Shown: positions 34,484 to 42,552 of the stretch, piece after piece
Position numbering within the stretch: the stretch's first letter is position 1
Layout of the letters: every line of letters begins with the position of its first letter
NCBI GenBank assembly: GCA_038316335.1
Contig: JBBQAM010000028.1
Span: forward strand, 1 to 52,892
From: JALHST01 sp038316335
GTDB lineage: Bacteria > Bacteroidota > Bacteroidia > Flavobacteriales > Flavobacteriaceae
Direction of reading: 5' to 3'
Length of the DNA stretch: 52,892 nucleotides
The notes under the pieces: generated by a model
Database searches by the model: none
Told to the model about the DNA's origin: nothing
The model's input: only the letters and a program-made list of their open reading frames with translations
Program-made: the position numbers and the translations under genes

Positions 34484-34648
34484 TCAAATATTCTGTTTAG
34501 GAGACCTCAACTTTCTTTGCATTCCTCTTACATGTAAATATTTATAGGAGTTAGCCCTTGAAATATCCAATCGTTCGCATATTTAAGCAACTGTTAACTT
34601 TCCATTGTTTAATTTAACTTTTAAGGAAGATACTGAAATTTCTGTCAT
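34484..34648 (-). pseudogene. Relic of a serine-recombinase C-terminal helix-turn-helix
   Basis: A 55-codon frame from ATG 34648 to TGA 34484 has one internal TAA. Across that stop it reads NGKLTVA, stop, ICERLDISRANSYKYL, which closely follows the Hin/resolvase DNA-binding motif (LTVAEIC..L.ISR.T.YRYL). The catalytic domain is missing. It suggests that a resolvase or an insertion element once sat in this pocket. Confidence 0.6.
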
Positions 34649-34660
34649 ATAATAAACCCT

Positions 34661-34684
34661 TTACAAAAGGTGCGTTCTGTAAAG
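34661..34684. repeat. Dispersed hairpin element, copy 2
   Basis: Identical over 24 bases to copy 1. It lies 12 bases upstream of the relic recombinase start, where a promoter or operator would be. Confidence 0.65.
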
Positions 34685-35048
34685 TGTAGGAGTTTTTCGA
34701 CCAGCATTTTGACGCATATCATCACGGTAGAAATCAAAGTAAGAATAGTATTAGAGAGTTATATTATTCATTAGCAGATGTATTTTTTATATTGAAAATT
34801 GTTGACTGAAGATTAATCTGTTTTAAAGTCAAACACTTCTTGAACGGGTATAATATGATTTACCTACACTGGTATTGTATAATTGAGATAGTGACTCACA
34901 TATTTCCTAAAGCACAAAAATATTGATCTAATTTACACTCTAGGTAGCTAACCCAATTAAGTCAACAGGCCTATGAATATAACTGTTCCCCTAGACCATC
35001 ATTTTAAGGTAGTTATCTTATTCAGGAAAACTGCCTATTACATTCAAA

Positions 35049-36206
35049 TTATGCCAAACCAGTTTGGTTAAGAAGTTCATTGTATAATTTTGATTGGCCA
35101 GTTGAACCTGGTAAATAATTTTCTTTAGTAAAAGAATTATCGCTTATTTCAACATTTTCCAAAAGACTGAAGAACTGATCTTTAGTTACCACATCACCAA
35201 TATTAACCACCAGTTCGTGATATGCAGGACGCAAAAACCTCATAAATGCAACAACTCCTGTAGATTTAGATAAAATTGTACTTGACCAACTTTCGGGCCA
35301 CTTTTCCTTTACTGCCAAGAAAAGATTCCAAATGATTCGAGCTATATCAGCATCTCTCTCTTCAATAAACATATTCCGAAAAATAAGTCTTTCCTCAGTG
35401 GATCCCTGAACCTTTTCTAAATGTTTTTTTCGTTTGAGAGCATCTCGATCCGACATCGGACTTGACGAAATGTATTTAATGATTGACTCTGCTATTGTAG
35501 CTTGTGTAATCGTTTCTCTATTGGGATCATCAGCTGTACCTAATATTTTTATCATTTCATGGAAAGGACTATTCTCTTTTTCATCTAACAGGCGAACAAT
35601 GTTATGCGCTGTCCTCTGGGGACTACGAGTATTTGCAAATGCAAAAAGATCATATACTAAGGATTTATTTACTTTAGTTTGAGCTTTGTTGACTGTCGCA
35701 AAAACCATAGATTGATCGTCCATGTCTAAATCGACGAAAATTGAAACATTTAATTGAAATTTAGTTGTATGCAAGCCAGTTTCGCCTAAACCTTTTTTTA
35801 AACCTTCAATTCTATGCTGTCCATCTAAAATTGTTGCTACATCGTGGTCAACTCTTATGCGCATTTCCGAATTCTCTTTATCAAAAATCACATTTCTTAA
35901 TTCTTCTTCATTTGAACTGTCAACATTTTTAATGACAAAAGAATTTATGTGAAGAATAATAGCCGTTGGGAATGTGGCATCAATATTTTGAACATACTTG
36001 GAAATTTCCTTTACCCTGCCATCCGAAAGCCTTCTTTGCATACCTAGGTAACTTTCAACTTTGCCACCCTCTCCCTTTTCTATCCTTCTAATATCGGCAC
36101 GAGCAATTCGATTTATATCCTGCCATTCGATTGTCGCAATATAGAACACACCAATAGGCTGTTTTACCTCGATACATTTGACTTTTATGTATTCTTGCTG
36201 ACTCAT
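35049..36206 (-). CDS. DGQHR-domain protein (DndB-like)
   Basis: 385 residues. The hallmark ILDGQHRIEGLKKG is at about 127-140, following RRLSDGRVKEISKYVQ and a TAIILHIN strand, as in DndB and DpdB proteins with a ParB-like fold. Next come IFVDLDMDDQSMVFATVNKAQTKVNKSL and a helical C-terminal half. DndB regulates phosphorothioate modification and DpdB takes part in 7-deazaguanine modification; no dnd or dpd genes are seen here, so its role must be another. Its ATG overlaps the stop of the membrane-protein gene (ATGA), so it is translated with it. Third gene of the Dam operon. Confidence 0.85.
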   Translation of the reverse strand: MSQQEYIKVKCIEVKQPIGVFYIATIEWQDINRIARADIRRIEKGEGGKVESYLGMQRRLSDGRVKEISKYVQNIDATFPTAIILHINSFVIKNVDSSNEEELRNVIFDKENSEMRIRVDHDVATILDGQHRIEGLKKGLGETGLHTTKFQLNVSIFVDLDMDDQSMVFATVNKAQTKVNKSLVYDLFAFANTRSPQRTAHNIVRLLDEKENSPFHEMIKILGTADDPNRETITQATIAESIIKYISSSPMSDRDALKRKKHLEKVQGSTEERLIFRNMFIEERDADIARIIWNLFLAVKEKWPESWSSTILSKSTGVVAFMRFLRPAYHELVVNIGDVVTKDQFFSLLENVEISDNSFTKENYLPGSTGQSKLYNELLNQTGLA

Positions 36207-36736
36207 ACGAATTGGTCCTTTAAATCCTTTAACTCGTTATTTCTATTAATCCTAGCATTATTTCCACTTTGTTGTACATATCTTTCCCAAACGAGACTGA
36301 TATATAATAGTATTAGAGAACCGACAAATGCTAAGGTCGAAATTCCGTATATCGCTTTGTCGTTCATTATTTTGGTGTCAGCCTGCTCAATTGCAATGAC
36401 TCTTACGTAATATGCAGAAACAATGACTAAAAGTATTAAAGATGTTATATTAAAGAAGTTAAATTTCAAACGCCTTGTGGATTGATACAAAACACTTGTC
36501 AAAAATGAAAAGCTAATAATTAATAGAACACCGTCACTTACAAGTGAATCTAAACCAGGCCATTTTAATCCGTCCCAGATATCTGAGAATATGAATTCAA
36601 TTAGAATATACCCAACCCAAATTCCTGCGGTATTCCCCACTGCTGAAAATACCACATTAATCAACGGCGAAAACCACAACTTATAAAAGCTGGAGTCACC
36701 TATCTGTTTTTGTAATTCGTTTATTTTATCGAACAC
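36203..36736 (-). CDS. Four-helix membrane protein between dam and DGQHR genes
   Basis: 177 residues. Four hydrophobic segments lie at about 23-47, 65-82, 95-113 and 131-149. A soluble amphipathic start (FDKINELQKQIGDSSFY) and a basic C-terminal tail (RINRNNELKDLKDQFV) flank them. No family recognised. Its start is 37 bases after the dam stop and its last codon overlaps the DGQHR start, so the three are one operon. Small membrane proteins in such operons often act as membrane-disrupting effectors or anchors; that is inference. Confidence 0.75.
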   Translation of the reverse strand: MFDKINELQKQIGDSSFYKLWFSPLINVVFSAVGNTAGIWVGYILIEFIFSDIWDGLKWPGLDSLVSDGVLLIISFSFLTSVLYQSTRRLKFNFFNITSLILLVIVSAYYVRVIAIEQADTKIMNDKAIYGISTLAFVGSLILLYISLVWERYVQQSGNNARINRNNELKDLKDQFV

Positions 36737-36773
36737 TTTAAAAATTAATCTTATTTTTTGGAGTATCGCTTTT

Positions 36774-37610
36774 CTAAATATTTGTTATAACCAATTCAGA
36801 AAAGTTACCTCTTTTAGCATTTTTCCCACCTATTAAACTAGCTCGATTAACCTGTAGGATTTGATCTTTGCTGCCAAATATCCCTCTTATTTTATCATGT
36901 GACGCATTCGTTAAAATGTAATATGCACCAATCTCCCTTATATTCTGTACTATATTTGATAAACGATATTGATCGTCTAAAGAAAATAATTTTTGGTTAT
37001 ACTTTATAAAACCATTATTATTATGAGCAACAGTGTATGGTGGGTCTAAGAAAACAAGATCGTTCTTTTGAATATTATCGATGCACTCAGCAAAATCGGA
37101 AGAGCTAAATTTTGCATTTTTTAGAGCTGCACTTGCTAATCTTAAATTATCCTCTTCCAGGAAATCCTTTGTTCTGTAGCCAAAGGGAACATTGTATTCT
37201 CCATTAAGATTTACTCTGTAAATACCATTAAAGGAGGTTTGATTTAAATAAATGAAACGAGCAGCCCTTTTACTTTGGTTTCTGAATTTTTTTATTCTGA
37301 TTTTATAGTAATCCTCCTTATTGTTTTTAAATCCTTTAAGCTCTTTGATTATGATGTCAACATCATCCCTTAAGCACTCATAAGTATCAATTAATTCAGA
37401 ATTAAAATCGTTAAGGTAAGTGTTGGTATCGGGTTGTAAATGAAAAAAAACAGCACCACCGCCCAAAAATAATTCATGATATTGATTGAAGCCATCAGTC
37501 GGCAGATAGTTATGTAGGTCTTTAAGGAGCCACCTTTTCCCACCAGCCCATCTCAAAAAAGGTTTGCAGGGAATATGCTTAATCGGGATTATACCGGAAG
37601 AGATAGTCAT
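36774..37610 (-). CDS. Dam-family DNA adenine N6-methyltransferase (class D12)
   Basis: 278 residues, normal for Dam. Motif I is FLRWAGGKRWLL (about 18-29), the catalytic motif IV is DLVFLDPPY (about 188-196), and GGGAVFFHL and FIYLNQTSFNGIYRVN lie between, all typical of D12 methylases that transfer a methyl from SAM to the adenine amino group. The target is probably GATC or a related site. No restriction nuclease gene is beside it; instead a membrane protein and a DGQHR protein follow. The ATG at 37610 lies 17 bases after a TAnnTTTG box. Confidence 0.93.
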   Translation of the reverse strand: MTISSGIIPIKHIPCKPFLRWAGGKRWLLKDLHNYLPTDGFNQYHELFLGGGAVFFHLQPDTNTYLNDFNSELIDTYECLRDDVDIIIKELKGFKNNKEDYYKIRIKKFRNQSKRAARFIYLNQTSFNGIYRVNLNGEYNVPFGYRTKDFLEEDNLRLASAALKNAKFSSSDFAECIDNIQKNDLVFLDPPYTVAHNNNGFIKYNQKLFSLDDQYRLSNIVQNIREIGAYYILTNASHDKIRGIFGSKDQILQVNRASLIGGKNAKRGNFSELVITNI

Positions 37611-37626
37611 TTTGGTCAGAAGTTTT

Positions 37627-37634
37627 CAAATATA
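37627..37634 (-). promoter_or_regulatory. -7 box (TATATTTG) of the dam operon
   Basis: On the minus strand TATATTTG fits the Bacteroidota TAnnTTTG box and ends 17 bases before the dam ATG. No clear -33 TTTG is seen at the usual distance. Confidence 0.5.
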
Positions 37635-37784
37635 TAAAAATTCCTACACTGCACTTAACTATTGTGTAAAAATATATCTGAAATTAATGATTTTTCAATA
37701 ATATGTGAACTCTTTACATTTCGCCCTTTGTACATGATTTTAAAACTGTGATAAACTCACTGAAACATTCTCCAAAAAAGTAGC

Positions 37785-37816
37785 ACTCTTTACAAAATCC
37801 GCTTTTTGTAAAGAGT
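37785..37816 (-). terminator. 13-bp-arm hairpin after the relaxase gene; third hairpin element
   Basis: The arms ACTCTTTACAAAA and TTTTGTAAAGAGT are perfect with a 6-base loop. On the minus strand a TTTTTT run starts five bases beyond, so it can end the mobA-mobB transcript 80 bases after the relaxase stop. It shares the TTTACARAA-N6-TTTTGTAAA shape with the elements at 33632 and 34661. Confidence 0.7.
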
Positions 37817-37895
37817 CCTCCCAAATACCTAAGTATACATTTCGTTCTTAATCAGACATTCCATCCAAATCCCACAAAACTATGCTAGCTTCGAT

Positions 37896-40187
37896 TCAAA
37901 TAAAATTACTCTTAAACTTCCCATAATCCGTAAGCTCATCCCGAAAACCATTAAATACCCCTTCTTCACGGTAGCTAGATTTTCCCAATAAAGAACTAAA
38001 GGCATACACGCTTTTTCGCAAAAAACTTGCATGTTTGGCATTGATTTTTTGATTACTAGCGACAAGTATTTTTTCCCGAAGTCCATTTTCCATATGAAAT
38101 TTTAAAATCTCTTGGGGTAGGTTTGGTCGGATGCCATCATTGGCAATCATAAACGCCGCTTTATCGTACAACTGCTTTTCGACCAAGTAAGACATCCATA
38201 AATTTTTCAAGTGGCCTTGTCCTTGGCCTGTGATACTATCCAGTATCGTTTTTTGGCCCCTAAGTACGGGATCCAAGTCCTTCATTGCAAATAGGTACAT
38301 TTCGGTTTTTGGCGAGAGTTGAATTCCTTCGGGGAATTTGGCATATATTGAATGCAAGAATAGGTTTTTATCCCTGCGCACCAAATAAAATCCCTTACCA
38401 TTAAACAACCGAATATAATCCTTGGCCGATTTCTCAAAGGGAATATGAAGTTTTTCCGCCGTTTCCTGATAGGCCCTCAAACTTAATTTTTCGAACGCTT
38501 GCCTGTACTCAACTGACATGGCCTTGTATAATCTTGGGAAGATTACAGGAAGAAAAAAGGAGCTGCCATTTAGACCTGCATCCTTAAAGGGGATGTCATT
38601 AATCAGGGCATCAAGCATTTTTTCATTTTGATTTATAAATCCGGTAGAAACATAGGACGGGGAAGTTTCAGGGAGGTTAAAGTTGGAAATAAGCAAAGGT
38701 GTTTGGTGTTTGTTGGAATTGAGATACGTTATATTGCCACGAACATATTTTACACCGACACCCTGTAAAAGATCAAATACTACGCCCTTATCCGTTCTTA
38801 CATCAAACATCGATTTATCGAGAATCTTTTTGATCAGCCGGGCTTTTTGATTGAGCATTTCGTTCTCCTTTTTGCTTTCCGTAACATAAATCGTATTTCT
38901 TGTTTGTGCGAACTCCGAGTTGATTATTGACTCCAAAACAGTTCGGTCTTGGTGTATATAGGCGTTCAGAAAAGCGAATTTTTCCGAGGATTGCATAACC
39001 GGTATTAAACCTTTAACGCTCATATTTTGGACAAATTCAGACAATAACCCTTCTTTATTCCCATTCAAATAAGCCATATAAAAAGCATTTTTAATCAGTT
39101 TGCGGACTTCTAACACCATTTGTTTACTACCAAGGTCCAACTCTGTTTTACCACCATTTTTGTCTGTGGCCAATACAGGATGTATTCCAAAATTAATACG
39201 GGAATTGATTTCTGTGCTATTGAAAACATAACCGGACTTATCCAAAATCATAAAGTCTAAAGCATTACCCAAATCGTCATATCGTATTTTGATATCCATT
39301 TTTTGATATGATTTTAGAATATTGGGCAGGTCTTCGGGGGTAATACTTTTAAAAAGTTGAAATGTGGTCAGCAACTGTTTTTCCAGTCGTTTTCTATGCA
39401 TTGGCAACAGCTTGGAGCTTGATTGCCTATCGAAAATAGCCTGTAATTTTGGGCCGCTCAATCTTGCGTGGACGGTGTATCCGTCTATAAATCGCGATTT
39501 ATAACCATTATCGATGGCGATTCCATAGGAAACACCGATACTTCCTTTGCTTTTTGTAACAGGTTTCACGACTACATGATAGGGTGCTACTAATTGGGCA
39601 AGCTCTTCGAAACTACGGACTTTGTATTTTTGAAGGGTACTGTTCAAGATATCCTGAATGTAGAACTTGACCCCATTGGAGTCGTCTTTTTCAATTTCAG
39701 GAAGACGATAGAGCGGCAGTTCTTTATTGGATTTGGCTACCGGAGATGGTAACAATCCGAACTGTTGCTCCAGATACTTTTGGGTGGCCATATTGCGCCG
39801 ATAATCATGCGAAAGGTCAATTAGGTTTCCATCTTCTTTTACTATTGTAGTGACAATGTGAACGTGTTGATGTTTGGTGTCGAAATGGCGGACGATTACA
39901 AAAGGCTGTTCCCCATAACCCATATTTTCCATATAACTTTTTGCCAGTTTATAGAAGTCTGTATCGTTCAATTTTTCACCATGAGGAAGGTTGAGTGAAA
40001 TATGGGCGTATCGTTTTTGCGATTCGTGGCGACCACCTAGATGGTGTAAAATTCTTGTAAATTGTTTTTTAGTCGTATCCGTTTCAGAGTATGTATTTTG
40101 AAATCCGAGTACACGAATTTTGGCCTTGCCGAAGACATAATTCACAACGCCATGTATACTTTCCCGATACAATATTCGTGCAATCAT
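37896..40187 (-). CDS. mobB: Relaxase (MobB-type mobilization nuclease)
   Basis: 763 residues. The N-terminal relaxase domain (about 1-160) has the three-histidine metal site HQHVH (106-110) in FDTKHQHVHIVTT and an N-terminal motif with candidate nucleophile Tyr8 or Tyr17. The rest is a long helical region (from about 280) that probably binds the coupling protein or DNA; it has no Toprim or helicase motif. It nicks at oriT and leads the strand into the recipient. The ATG directly follows the stop of mobA with no gap. The product is longer than the common 300-450-residue MobB of Bacteroides elements. Confidence 0.88.
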   Translation of the reverse strand: MIARILYRESIHGVVNYVFGKAKIRVLGFQNTYSETDTTKKQFTRILHHLGGRHESQKRYAHISLNLPHGEKLNDTDFYKLAKSYMENMGYGEQPFVIVRHFDTKHQHVHIVTTIVKEDGNLIDLSHDYRRNMATQKYLEQQFGLLPSPVAKSNKELPLYRLPEIEKDDSNGVKFYIQDILNSTLQKYKVRSFEELAQLVAPYHVVVKPVTKSKGSIGVSYGIAIDNGYKSRFIDGYTVHARLSGPKLQAIFDRQSSSKLLPMHRKRLEKQLLTTFQLFKSITPEDLPNILKSYQKMDIKIRYDDLGNALDFMILDKSGYVFNSTEINSRINFGIHPVLATDKNGGKTELDLGSKQMVLEVRKLIKNAFYMAYLNGNKEGLLSEFVQNMSVKGLIPVMQSSEKFAFLNAYIHQDRTVLESIINSEFAQTRNTIYVTESKKENEMLNQKARLIKKILDKSMFDVRTDKGVVFDLLQGVGVKYVRGNITYLNSNKHQTPLLISNFNLPETSPSYVSTGFINQNEKMLDALINDIPFKDAGLNGSSFFLPVIFPRLYKAMSVEYRQAFEKLSLRAYQETAEKLHIPFEKSAKDYIRLFNGKGFYLVRRDKNLFLHSIYAKFPEGIQLSPKTEMYLFAMKDLDPVLRGQKTILDSITGQGQGHLKNLWMSYLVEKQLYDKAAFMIANDGIRPNLPQEILKFHMENGLREKILVASNQKINAKHASFLRKSVYAFSSLLGKSSYREEGVFNGFRDELTDYGKFKSNFI

Positions 40188-40571
40188 CTATCCCTTTTTA
40201 TCATCTAGAAACTTAAATATTTTAACCATCAATTCATTTGATTTTTGCATTTCCAGCTCCAATTTTGAATTTGGACTTCTCAAATTCTTGTAGTTGGCAA
40301 CCTTGACCAGTCGATTGATATTGGTCCCGATTTTGTTTATCTGATAGGTCAGGTTGGAAAATGAATCCGAAATCTGGGTTTCCATGATGGCTTTGTTCTG
40401 TAAAATCAACCGCCTTAAAAATGGTCCGAGCACACCTCTTTTTTTGAAATCCAGATTGTAAGATTCCAATAGCATTTTGATAGCCGCCATTTCTTTATCG
40501 TTGAAACGTAGGTTGATTGTATGCTTCCTTTTACTTTCTCCTAATGGTTTTCGACCAACTTTCTTTTTCAT
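40188..40571 (-). CDS. mobA: Relaxosome accessory protein (MobA/MobC-like, ribbon-helix-helix)
   Basis: 127 residues. The basic start (KKKVGRKPLGESKRKH) is followed by TINLRFNDKEMAAIKMLL, a ribbon-helix-helix DNA-binding unit, and by NKIGTNINRLVKVANY, the signature of plasmid-mobilization MobC/BfmA proteins. It binds oriT and recruits the relaxase. It abuts mobB and is preceded by a 21-codon leader ORF that overlaps its start. Two dyads upstream are likely its binding sites. Confidence 0.85.
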   Translation of the reverse strand: MKKKVGRKPLGESKRKHTINLRFNDKEMAAIKMLLESYNLDFKKRGVLGPFLRRLILQNKAIMETQISDSFSNLTYQINKIGTNINRLVKVANYKNLRSPNSKLELEMQKSNELMVKIFKFLDDKKG

Positions 40572-40633
40572 AAACCGGTATTCTCATTTTTTTCGGAATT
40601 CATCAGTTTTTTCACTTCGCCAGAAGTAGTCAT
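40568..40633 (-). CDS. 21-residue leader peptide overlapping the mobA start
   Basis: From ATG (40633-40631) to TGA (40570-40568), polar and Lys/Glu/Asn-rich, beginning MTTSGEVKKL. The TGA overlaps the mobA ATG (ATGA), as in translationally coupled genes. It could tune mobA translation. It is short enough to be chance; the overlap is the main argument. Confidence 0.35.
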   Translation of the reverse strand: MTTSGEVKKLMNSEKNENTGL

Positions 40634-40677
40634 TTTAAGGCACTTAAAATATAACTTGCTATCCGCCGTAGCGGATA
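40633..40677 (-). promoter_or_regulatory. Two dyads and a -7-like box upstream of mobA
   Basis: TTTTAAG/CTTAAAA arms at 40633-40649 and TATCCGC-CGTA-GCGGATA at 40660-40677 are perfect. Between them the minus strand reads TATATTTT (40645-40652), close to TAnnTTTG. The arrangement suggests autoregulation by the ribbon-helix-helix MobA, or part of oriT. Confidence 0.5.
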
Positions 40678-40860
40678 AATATATATAATCATAATGTCTT
40701 CTATCTATGTAATAATCAATATTTTACGATATTTAAACACATGAAAACAGATGAAACCAAATACTAAACCCTGCCTCTTGATATCGATATGAAATTTGAG
40801 AGAAGTGTCACTTTATTCTTAAATGAATAGATATCCAAACTCTGATTTGATTGGGCTGAA

Positions 40861-40979
40861 TAAATTCAAGGCGGCGATTTTTTTCGCCGTCTTGTGTTTA
40901 TGAGCGGTTCCGAGGGTGTTTGAAATTGAGGGGCTTTTCGCCCCAACAATTTCAGACTTCCGCAGGAACATGGATAGCA
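40861..40979. repeat. Structured element, copy 1 (oriT or ncRNA candidate)
   Basis: Starts with a stem AAGGCGGCGA/TCGCCGTCTT with a T-rich loop (40869-40892), then the box GGTTCCGAGGGTGTTTGAAA. A second hairpin follows (TGAAATTG/CAATTTCA enclosing GGGGC/GCCCC, 40921-40953), then CTTCCGCAGGAACATGG. The same order of boxes recurs at 41287-41460. Confidence 0.65.
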
Positions 40980-41286
40980 TGGCGAAAAAATAAAACCGGA
41001 GATTTTAAATTATTTTTAAGCTTAACTTTTAAAACAATCCCATTGGACACGATTTGATATTACCTGTTATTTTTCAATGTCACTATTGATGTTTGTTCTT
41101 TCTCTCTTTCGGTGTTACCCAATAGGTGATTATAGCGTAGCCGCTATTTCGGATTCTCTCAGAAACTGCATTCATAAGTGGACTTCATAATTTGGTCCGT
41201 GGAATTCAAAAACCACTTTTTTTTAAACGAATGAAACTGGAATTCGATGGGATGAAAATCTAATGATTGGAAACTCGGCGTTGGCA

Positions 41287-41460
41287 AAATAAATGCAAGG
41301 CTGCGATTTTTTTCGCCGTCTTGCTTTTATGCGCGTTTCCGAGGGGGTTTGAAAATTCGGAACGGAAGGCCTCCCGAAAGCGGGCGGGCGAAGGTCGTCC
41401 GCTAGGGTTGGCTTGGAGTGCAGGGTTTTCAAACTTCCGCAGGAAAATGGCAATAAGCAG
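41287..41460. repeat. Structured element, copy 2
   Basis: Matches copy 1 in the first stem (CAAGGCTGCGA/TCGCCGTCTTG), the box TTTCCGAGGGGGTTTGAAAA and the box CTTCCGCAGGAAAATGG. The outer stem is GTTTGAAAA/TTTTCAAAC, but the enclosed loop is longer and GC-rich (41358-41425). Conserved boxes with changed loops suggest that structure, not coding, is under selection. Confidence 0.65.
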
Positions 41461-41521
41461 ATTGATGCCATCTTAAAACACAAGAAAAACAGCCAATCTC
41501 CGTTGTAATACAGTCAGGGAG

Positions 41522-41917
41522 TTGGCCAGAAAGCCATTACTCTTTCAAAGACAATATAAATTGAACCTCTACTGGATATTATTAATCGGTGTTATACTGC
41601 TCTATTATGGGTATGTCTTCTGGGTCTTGAAACTTAAAAAGACCCCCAAAACAAAAAAAGTTTCTGAAAATGATTCATATATGCAAAATAATGATATATT
41701 TGTAAATAAGAAATCATTTGAACAAACCGATTTAGAAGATATACTCGACCAGGTAGTAGAGGACACAGAAAACAATTCCAAGCTACTGGATGCTTTTAAA
41801 AAGGGTTCATCTGATAAAGATGATATAAATTCCTTAACTCGAAAAAAGCATGAAAGACTCAAAGTTATCCGTAGCAAGGATTCCGTGGACGATGAATCCA
41901 CCGACTCCGAACCCTAA
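41522..41917 (+). CDS. Small membrane protein at the head of the tra operon
   Basis: 131 residues from a TTG at 41522; no ATG occurs before residue 54, so TTG (or TTG at 41559) must start it. One membrane helix (about 16-36, YWILLIGVILLYYGYVFWVL) is followed by a long charged, acidic cytoplasmic or periplasmic tail. No family recognised. It overlaps the traE-like gene by 68 bases. Position suggests a role in assembly of the transfer channel. Confidence 0.55.
   Translation: MARKPLLFQRQYKLNLYWILLIGVILLYYGYVFWVLKLKKTPKTKKVSENDSYMQNNDIFVNKKSFEQTDLEDILDQVVEDTENNSKLLDAFKKGSSDKDDINSLTRKKHERLKVIRSKDSVDDESTDSEP
41827..41849 (+). promoter_or_regulatory. Leader-like motif before the traE-like start
   Basis: AAATTCCTTAACTC lies nine bases before the ATG at 41850, matching the leader found before 23232, 26782 and 29526. 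It is inside the preceding coding frame, so it may be chance, but it supports the 41850 start. Confidence 0.4.
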
Positions 41918-42209
41918 AGATTTCCTACTCCTATTAGTACTGATCCTTCTTATTCCCACAGACCTTTTTTCACAGCTCGATGAACTGGTCAGCGAATTCC
42001 AAAAGACCGAAAGCGAGGCCGAGAGTATTGCCGATAGCGTCGTGGGTGTCGTAAAGACCATTGCCGGCGTTTCAGTAATTATTGGCTCCTTGGTCTATCT
42101 CTGGCTGAGGGAGCAGCAGAGCGACCTGACCAAAAAGGTCGGCAATACCATAGTTGGCATTGCCATATTCTTCATACTTCTAGCAGTAGGCGATAGTATC
42201 CGTTCCTAA
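41850..42209 (+). CDS. traE: TraE-like protein (DUF4134, VirB2-type)
   Basis: 119 residues. A signal-like helix (about 24-40, FLLLLVLILLIP) precedes a helical mature part with two membrane segments (about 66-84, 96-115), the layout of Bacteroidota TraE (DUF4134), the presumed pilin-like subunit. ATG 41892 (MNPPTPNP) would give a more usual signal peptide; I keep 41850 because of the leader motif before it. Followed by the DUF4133 gene, as in CTnDOT. Confidence 0.7.
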   Translation: MKDSKLSVARIPWTMNPPTPNPKDFLLLLVLILLIPTDLFSQLDELVSEFQKTESEAESIADSVVGVVKTIAGVSVIIGSLVYLWLREQQSDLTKKVGNTIVGIAIFFILLAVGDSIRS

Positions 42210-42228
42210 TTCAAAAAAACCATTTGTG

Positions 42229-42552
42229 ATGGAACAGGAGTACCTACATATCAAAAAGGGGCTTCAGAAAGAAGTACTCTTCATGGGACTAAAAGCGGTC
42301 TACATCAACTACTGCATCTATTTGGGACTGGCCAGCATCATTATCGGTCTTGGACTGTCCACCATCATACCCACCGCTTTGGCCCTACTCATTACAACGC
42401 TATTAATAGTGGTCGTATTTAGCATCCTTATGTTCTACTCCCGAACTTATGGTGCAAAGGGTTTCGTAAAAAAATTGGCGGATGCCCAAAGACCGAATTC
42501 AATTAAAGTATCCAACTCCTTCGAAACTCTATTGCTATGGAAAAACAACTAG
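42229..42552 (+). CDS. traF: TraF-like protein (DUF4133, VirB3-type)
   Basis: 107 residues from ATG 42229 (a GTG one codon before is also possible). Two adjacent membrane helices (about 20-45 and 48-65) and the motif FYSRTYGAKGFVKKLADAQRP fit DUF4133/TraF, the VirB3 counterpart. It overlaps the VirB4-like gene by 16 bases, as VirB3 and VirB4 genes often do. Confidence 0.8.
   Translation: MEQEYLHIKKGLQKEVLFMGLKAVYINYCIYLGLASIIIGLGLSTIIPTALALLITTLLIVVVFSILMFYSRTYGAKGFVKKLADAQRPNSIKVSNSFETLLLWKNN

Larger units (their letters stand above)
34444..35048. other. AT-rich gap with recombinase relic and hairpin element
   Basis: It contains the serine-recombinase fragment (34484-34648) and the second dispersed hairpin (34661-34684). 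The rest (34690-35048), downstream of the DGQHR gene, shows no frame I can support. Confidence 0.5.
37611..37895. other. Right edge of the cargo pocket
   Basis: AT-rich, without a gene. It holds the dam promoter, a weak hairpin copy (37711-37737: TTTACATTT then TTTGTACA) and the strong hairpin at 37785-37816 that separates the relaxase gene from the cargo. Confidence 0.5.
40678..41521. other. Intergenic oriT-like region between mobA and the tra operon
   Basis: About 840 bases with no gene that I can support, between divergent relaxase and transfer operons, the usual place for oriT. It holds two copies of a structured element (listed separately) and an ATAGCG-TAGC-CGCTAT dyad at 41132-41147 that resembles the GC dyad near mobA. 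The nick site cannot be read from sequence. Confidence 0.55.
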
